NCBI RefSeq assembly: GCF_002776525.5
Contig: NC_045443.1
Span: 56,893,914-56,957,913, forward strand
DNA length: 64,000 nucleotides
Direction: 5' to 3'
Source: Piliocolobus tephrosceles
Lineage: Eukaryota > Chordata > Mammalia > Primates > Cercopithecidae
Below, piece after piece: positions 59,988 to 64,000 of this stretch (positions are counted from its first letter, which is position 1; the number at the start of each line of letters is the position of its first letter). The notes under the pieces were generated by a model, which saw only the letters and a program-made list of their open reading frames with translations, searched no databases and had not been told where the DNA came from. Both the position numbers and the translations under genes were made by a program.

Positions 59988-60406
59988 GGCCAGGTGCTGT
60001 GGCTTACACCTGTAATTCCAACACTTTGGGAGACCGAGGTGGGCAGATCACCTGAGGTCAGGAGTTTGAGACCAGCCTGGCCAATATGGTGAATCCCCAT
60101 CTCTACTAAAAATACAAAAACATCACACACCGGGGCCTATCATGGGGAGGGGAAAGGGGGGAGGGGGGAGGGATTGCATTGGGAGTTATACCTGATGTAA
60201 ATGACGAGTTGATGGGTGCTGACGAGTTGAAGGGTGCAGCACACCAACATGGCACAAGTATACGTATGTAACAAACCTGCACGTTATGCACATGTACCCT
60301 AGAACTTAAAGTATAATAATAATAATAATAAAATACAAAAAATAGCTGGGCATGGTGGTGGGCGCCTGTAATCCCAGCTATTCAGGAGGCTGAGGCAGGA
60401 GAATCA
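59988..60406 (+). mobile_element. Alu SINE (AluS-like) split by an L1 fragment and 3'-truncated
   Basis: Left part 59988-60120 (GGCCAGGTGCTGTGGCTTACACC to AAAATACAAAAA); right part 60342-60406 (ATAGCTGGGCATGGTGGTGGGCGCC to GGCAGGAGAATCA). The last third of the right monomer and the tail are missing. The break leads straight into an old L1 tail. Confidence 0.95.
60121..60329 (+). mobile_element. Very short L1PA 3' UTR insertion inside an Alu
   Basis: Only the last 209 bases of an L1: CATCACACACCGGGGCCTATC, a G-rich tract, GCACGTTATGCACATGTACCC and AGAACTTAAAGTATAAT plus (AAT)n. AAAATACAAAAA is duplicated exactly at 60109-60120 and 60330-60341. Same L1 subfamily type as 43970-44776. Confidence 0.95.
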
Positions 60407-60409
60407 CAA

Positions 60410-60490
60410 GGGTTAATCCAGAGATTGGTAGAAGTGGAGAGGCATCAGTCAAAGGATACCAAATTTTAGCTAGAAAGAATAGGATTTTAG
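60410..60490 (+). mobile_element. Old L1M 3' fragment
   Basis: ATCCAGAGATTGGTAGAAGTGGAGAGGCATCAGTCAAAGGATACCAAATTTTAGCTAGAAAGAATAGG matches the L1M 3' UTR stretch that ends GGTCAAAGGATACAAAATTTCAGTTAGACAGG, just upstream of the part seen at 1075-1325. Confidence 0.6.
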
Positions 60491-60499
60491 CTACAAATC

Positions 60500-62235
60500 T
60501 ATTATTAAAAGTTAAATTTTATCAAAACTTATGCACAGAAACACATTACAGGGCACCATTCACAGTGCAGAAAAATGTAAACAAACTTTATAAGGACACA
60601 GTATAAAATCAAACTGTCTGAAATTAACTGTAACACATACTGTGCTACTGTAATAATTTTGTAGCCATCTCCTGTTGCTACTGTGCTGGGCTAAAGTGTT
60701 GTGTGATGCTTAAAACACTTATAAGTGTGACACATATCTCTATGTGAGCAGTTCTTTCCTCCAGTAAATTATCACAATAATAAATGGGCTCTCAGAGTTC
60801 TTGCATATTTTGTATCAAGTTTAGTATAATACCGTAAACCTTGAATAACACCATGGGACCCATAGGAAATTGAATTGCTTGATATGGACCATAGACTGAA
60901 GTTGGCTACTGTAGTTGTCTCCCATTTCAAGATAATTGAGGACAGCAAAACTACTACTATAAGAAAATAAAAGGAAATTTATGAAACTTTTGTTGCAGGC
61001 TCTGCCAACAGGTGTGAAAACTTTATAGTTTTTGCAAACTTTTTATCTTGTATTGAAAATGCAGCTTTTATGTAGGTTTGGGATTGCTGTAAGACATACC
61101 TGTAAATCGGCACTTTAATATGATTTGAAAACAAGCAAATGACAACTTAAGGTACAAGCTAAATGAAATATCTAAATCCAGAGTATTCAATACCAGCAAA
61201 CTATGGTTTGATAATTTTAACAAGAGATTTGTCTTTAAAAAATGTCAAGCTAACAGGAGAAACAGTTTCTGCTGACCAAGAAGCAGCAGACGACTTCCAA
61301 GAGACCACTGAAAAAATCATTGAGAAGAAAGGATATCTGCCTTAACAGGTTTTTAATGCAGAGAAAAGTGTACTAGTCTGGGGAAAAAAAATGCCACAAA
61401 GGACATTTATTAGTAAGGAAGAGAAATTAGCATTGAGAATTTAAGTAGTAAAGGACAGGCTAACTGTACTGTTTTAAGAAAATGCAATTTATGATCAGGA
61501 CTGTCCTTAACTATAAAGCTGATAACCCCTGAGTTTTGAAGGGGCAAGATCAACACCAGCTGCTAGTCTTTTGGCTGTACAACAAGAAGTCCTGGACAGT
61601 GAGAACCCTTTTTCTGTATTGGTTTCATTGATGCTTTGTCCCTGAATTCAGGAAGTACCTTGCCAGTAAGGGCTGCCCTACTGGCATTTTTTTTTTTTTA
61701 TATTGGATAATGACCTTGACCACCCAAAACACCATGAATTCAATGCCAAAGGTGTCAAGGTAGTCTACTTGCCCCCAAATACAGAGTATCTCATTCAGCC
61801 TCTAGATAAGGAGGTCATAGCACTTTTAAGGCTCATTACACATGGTACTCTATGGAAAAAAATTGTCAACGCTGTGGAAGAGAACTTCTGTATACAGAGT
61901 ATCATGAATGTCTGGAAGAATTACACCCTTGAAGATGCCGTTATTGTTACAGGAAAAGCCATGAAAGTCACCAAGCTTGAAACAATACATTTCTGCTAGA
62001 GAAAAGATGTTTTGCAAGACTTCACAAGATTTATGATACAGCCAATCAGAGAAATCATGAAAGAGATTGTGGATATGGCAGAAAAGGTGTAGGTAAAGGG
62101 CTTCAAGATACACATCTTGGAGAAATTCAAGAGCTAATAAAAACCACACCAGAGTAATTAGTAGAAGATGACTTGATGGAGATGAGTGTTTCCAAACCAA
62201 CACCAGACAATGAAGTAGAAGGCATAGAAGAAACA
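60500..62235 (+). pseudogene. Tigger-type transposon, 5' part with transposase remnant
   Basis: The non-coding 5' part has GTAATAATTTTGTAGCCATCTCCTGTTGC and ATACCGTAAACCTTGAATAACACCATG, as in Tigger elements. The transposase part is broken by stops and frameshifts. ETVSADQEAADDF and IIEKKGYLP occur at 61163-61345. MPQRTFISKEE-like coding lies near 61390. A DDE-domain stretch at about 61700-62000 holds LDNDLDHP (LDNAPGHP in active relatives, with its catalytic Asp), LPPNTEYLIQPLDKEVIA and WKNYTLEDAV. It is an old Tc1/mariner-Tigger copy, non-functional, and continues at 63541. Confidence 0.8.
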
Positions 62236-63484
62236 GGACAATTGGGAAAAGATTCCCTTTTTAACAAATGGTGTTGGGAAAACTGACTAGCCATATGCAG
62301 AAAACTGAAACTCTACCTCTTCTTTACACCTTATACAAAAATTAACTCAAGGTGGATTAAAGACTTATAAATATAAGACTTAAAACCATAAAAACTCTAG
62401 AAGAAAACCTGGACAATACCATTCAGGACATAGGCATGGGCAAAGACTTCATGACTAAAATACCAAGAGCAATGGAAACAAAAGCTAAAATTGACAAATG
62501 GGATCTAATTAAACTAAGGAGCTTCTGCACAGGAAAAGAAACTATCATCAGTGAACAGGCCACCTACAGAATGGGAGAAAATTTTTACAATCTATCCATC
62601 TGACAAAGGACTAATATCCAGAATCTACAAAGAATGTAAACAAATTTACAAGAAAACCCCATCAAAAAGTAGGCAAAGGATATGAACAGACACTTCTCAA
62701 AAGAAGATGTTTATGCAGCCAACGAACATGAAAAAAAAGCTCATTATCACTGGTCATCAGAGAAATGCAAATCAAAACCGCAATGAGATACCATCTCACA
62801 CCAGTTAGAATGGCGATCATTAAAAAGTCAGGAAACAACAGATGCTGGCGAGGATGTGGAGAAATAGGAATGCTTTTACACTGTTGATGGGAGTGTAAAT
62901 TAGTTCAACTATTGTAGAAGATGGTGTGGCGATTACTCAAGGATCTAGAACTGGAAATACAATTTGACCCAGCGATCCCATTAATGGGTATATACTCAAA
63001 GGATTATAAATCATTCTACTCTAAAGACACATACACTTGTATGTTTACTGCAGCACTATTCACAATAGCAAAGACTTGCAACCAGCCCAAATGTCCATCA
63101 GTGATAGACTGGATAAAGAAAATGTGGCATATATACACCATGGAATACTATGCAGCTGTAAAAAAAAAGGATGAGTTCATGTCCTTTGCAGGGACATTGA
63201 TGAAGCTGGAAACCATCATTCTCAGCAAACTGACACAGGAACAGAAAAGCAAACACCGCATGTTCTCACTCATAAGTGGGAGTTGAACAATGAGAACATA
63301 TGGACAGAGGGAGGGGAACATCACACACTGGGGCCTGTCGAGAGTTGAGGGACTAGGGGAGGGACAGCATTAGGAGAAATACCTAATGTAGGTGACGGGT
63401 TGATGGGTGCAGCAAACCACCCTGGCACGTGTTTACCTATGTAACAAACCTGTACATTCTGCACATGTATCCCAGAACTTAAAG

Positions 63485-63540
<56 letters not shown>
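62236..63540 (+). mobile_element. 5'-truncated L1 (older L1PA/L1PB type) inserted in the Tigger
   Basis: Starts within ORF2 (TTGGGAAAAGATTCCCTTTTTAAC). It has stops in the upstream part and an open terminal ORF2 frame (62921-63286) with WHIYTMEYYAAV and HRMFSLISGS. It ends with a 3' UTR lacking the long G tract (GACGGGTTGATGGGTGCAGCAAACCACC) and (AAT)n at 63487-63536. Repeated AGAAGA at both junctions is a likely trace of the target duplication. Confidence 0.95.
63487..63536. repeat. (AAT)n microsatellite at an L1 tail
   Basis: About 16 AAT units grown from the L1 poly-A start; likely length-variable. Confidence 0.95.
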
Positions 63541-64000
63541 GAAGATGAAGCAGTGCCAGAAAACAAATTGACATTAGATAATCTGACAGAGGGTTCTGAT
63601 TATTCAAGACTGCTTTTGATGTTTTTTTAATGACTTGTGCTCTTCTGTGATACAGGCACTGAAACTAAAGCAAATGGTGGAAGAAGATTAGTACTGTATA
63701 GAGACATTTTTAGAGAAACGAAAGTACAAAAATGTCAGATGGAAATTTCTGTGTAGTTTCACAAAGTTACACTGTGTGCCTGCCTTTCCTGCCTCCCCTT
63801 CCACCCCCTCTACTTCTTCCATCTCTGGCATCCCTGAGTCAGCCAGGCCAACTTCTCTTCCTCCTCCTCCTCAGCCTACTTAACATGAAGACAATGAGGA
63901 TTAAGACCTTTATGATAACCCATTTCCACTCAATTAATAGTAAACATACTTTCTCTTCCTATGATTTTCTTAATAGCATTTTCTTTTGGCTAGCTTCAGT
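63541..64000 (+). pseudogene. Tigger-type transposon, continuation after the L1
   Basis: GAAGATGAAGCAGTGCCAGAAAACAAATTGAC carries on where the left part stopped at 62235. It is followed by the transposase C-terminal region (a serine/proline-rich stretch and an acidic end) and ATAGTAAACATACTTTCTCTTCC, as in the Tigger1 3' end. The right terminal repeat lies outside the window. Confidence 0.8.

Larger units (their letters stand above)
19534..64000 (+). other. SLC16A7 intron after the first coding exon (extends beyond window)
   Basis: No reading frame resembling the next MCT2 segment (the GPVSSVLVNKYG region after helix 2 starts) appears on the plus strand. The whole remainder is therefore taken as one intron longer than 44 kb. 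Unassigned stretches with nothing I can name include about 19534-20464, 21830-22749, 22926-24290, 24500-25587, 26820-27700, 28250-28730, 31800-33330, 33910-35270, 37840-39105, 39239-42209, 44777-47040, 50406-51840, 52000-54040, 55800-57200 and 58885-59347. Confidence 0.7.

Noticed and set aside
1..64000. CRISPR arrays, operons, prophage or other prokaryotic systems
   Set aside because: The window is primate nuclear DNA; regular short repeats are all microsatellites or transposon duplicates.

Overview
This window is intronic DNA from a primate nuclear genome. The source is most likely an Old World monkey such as a macaque, baboon or relative. Four young full-length or near full-length Alu copies (5561-5830, 25688-26002, 42227-42540, 59366-59671) carry an AluY variant in which the usual GATCGCGCC near the start of the right-arm A box region reads GATCCGGCC or a one-base derivative. 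That variant is typical of cercopithecoid AluY lineages rather than of human AluY. Two runs of exactly 100 N (25588-25687 and 27799-27898) are assembly gaps.

The only protein-coding sequence I can support is one exon, 19287-19533 on the plus strand. It holds the start codon and the first 72 codons of SLC16A7 (monocarboxylate transporter 2, MCT2). It ends at a consensus splice donor in phase 1. I find no second coding exon in the following 44 kb, so the rest of the window reads as the intron upstream of this exon (1-19286) and a very long downstream intron (19534-64000). A possible untranslated exon lies at 10920-11051.

Everything else I can name is interspersed or simple repeat. There are fourteen Alu insertions or fragments in both orientations. 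LINE-1 3' ends fall into several age classes: old L1M tails at 1075, 8850, 13830, 17860, 18240 and 60410, and younger L1PA/L1PB-type tails at 43970, 60121 and 62236. A long, decayed LINE-2 covers 35270-37835 and is interrupted by a small hAT-type element. MIR fragments are scattered throughout. Tc1/mariner-Tigger DNA transposons include two internally deleted copies in opposite orientation either side of the SLC16A7 exon, and a longer copy with transposase remnants at the right end (60500 to beyond 64000) that an L1 has split. Several endogenous-retrovirus LTRs are present, the clearest being a GC-rich 1.5 kb antisense LTR at 48901-50405 and a sense LTR at about 57490-58025. Microsatellites include (TG)n, (TA)n, (AAT)n and a pentameric pyrimidine repeat broken by a gap.

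The right-hand 6 kb is the most layered part. An old L1 tail, an Alu, an L1 fragment inside that Alu, a Tigger element and a second L1 inside the Tigger can be put in relative time order. The most distinctive unexplained structure is a 133-bp imperfect palindrome at 39106-39238 with 51-bp arms. I see no new multi-gene system here; the remaining sequence looks like ordinary AT-rich primate intron.
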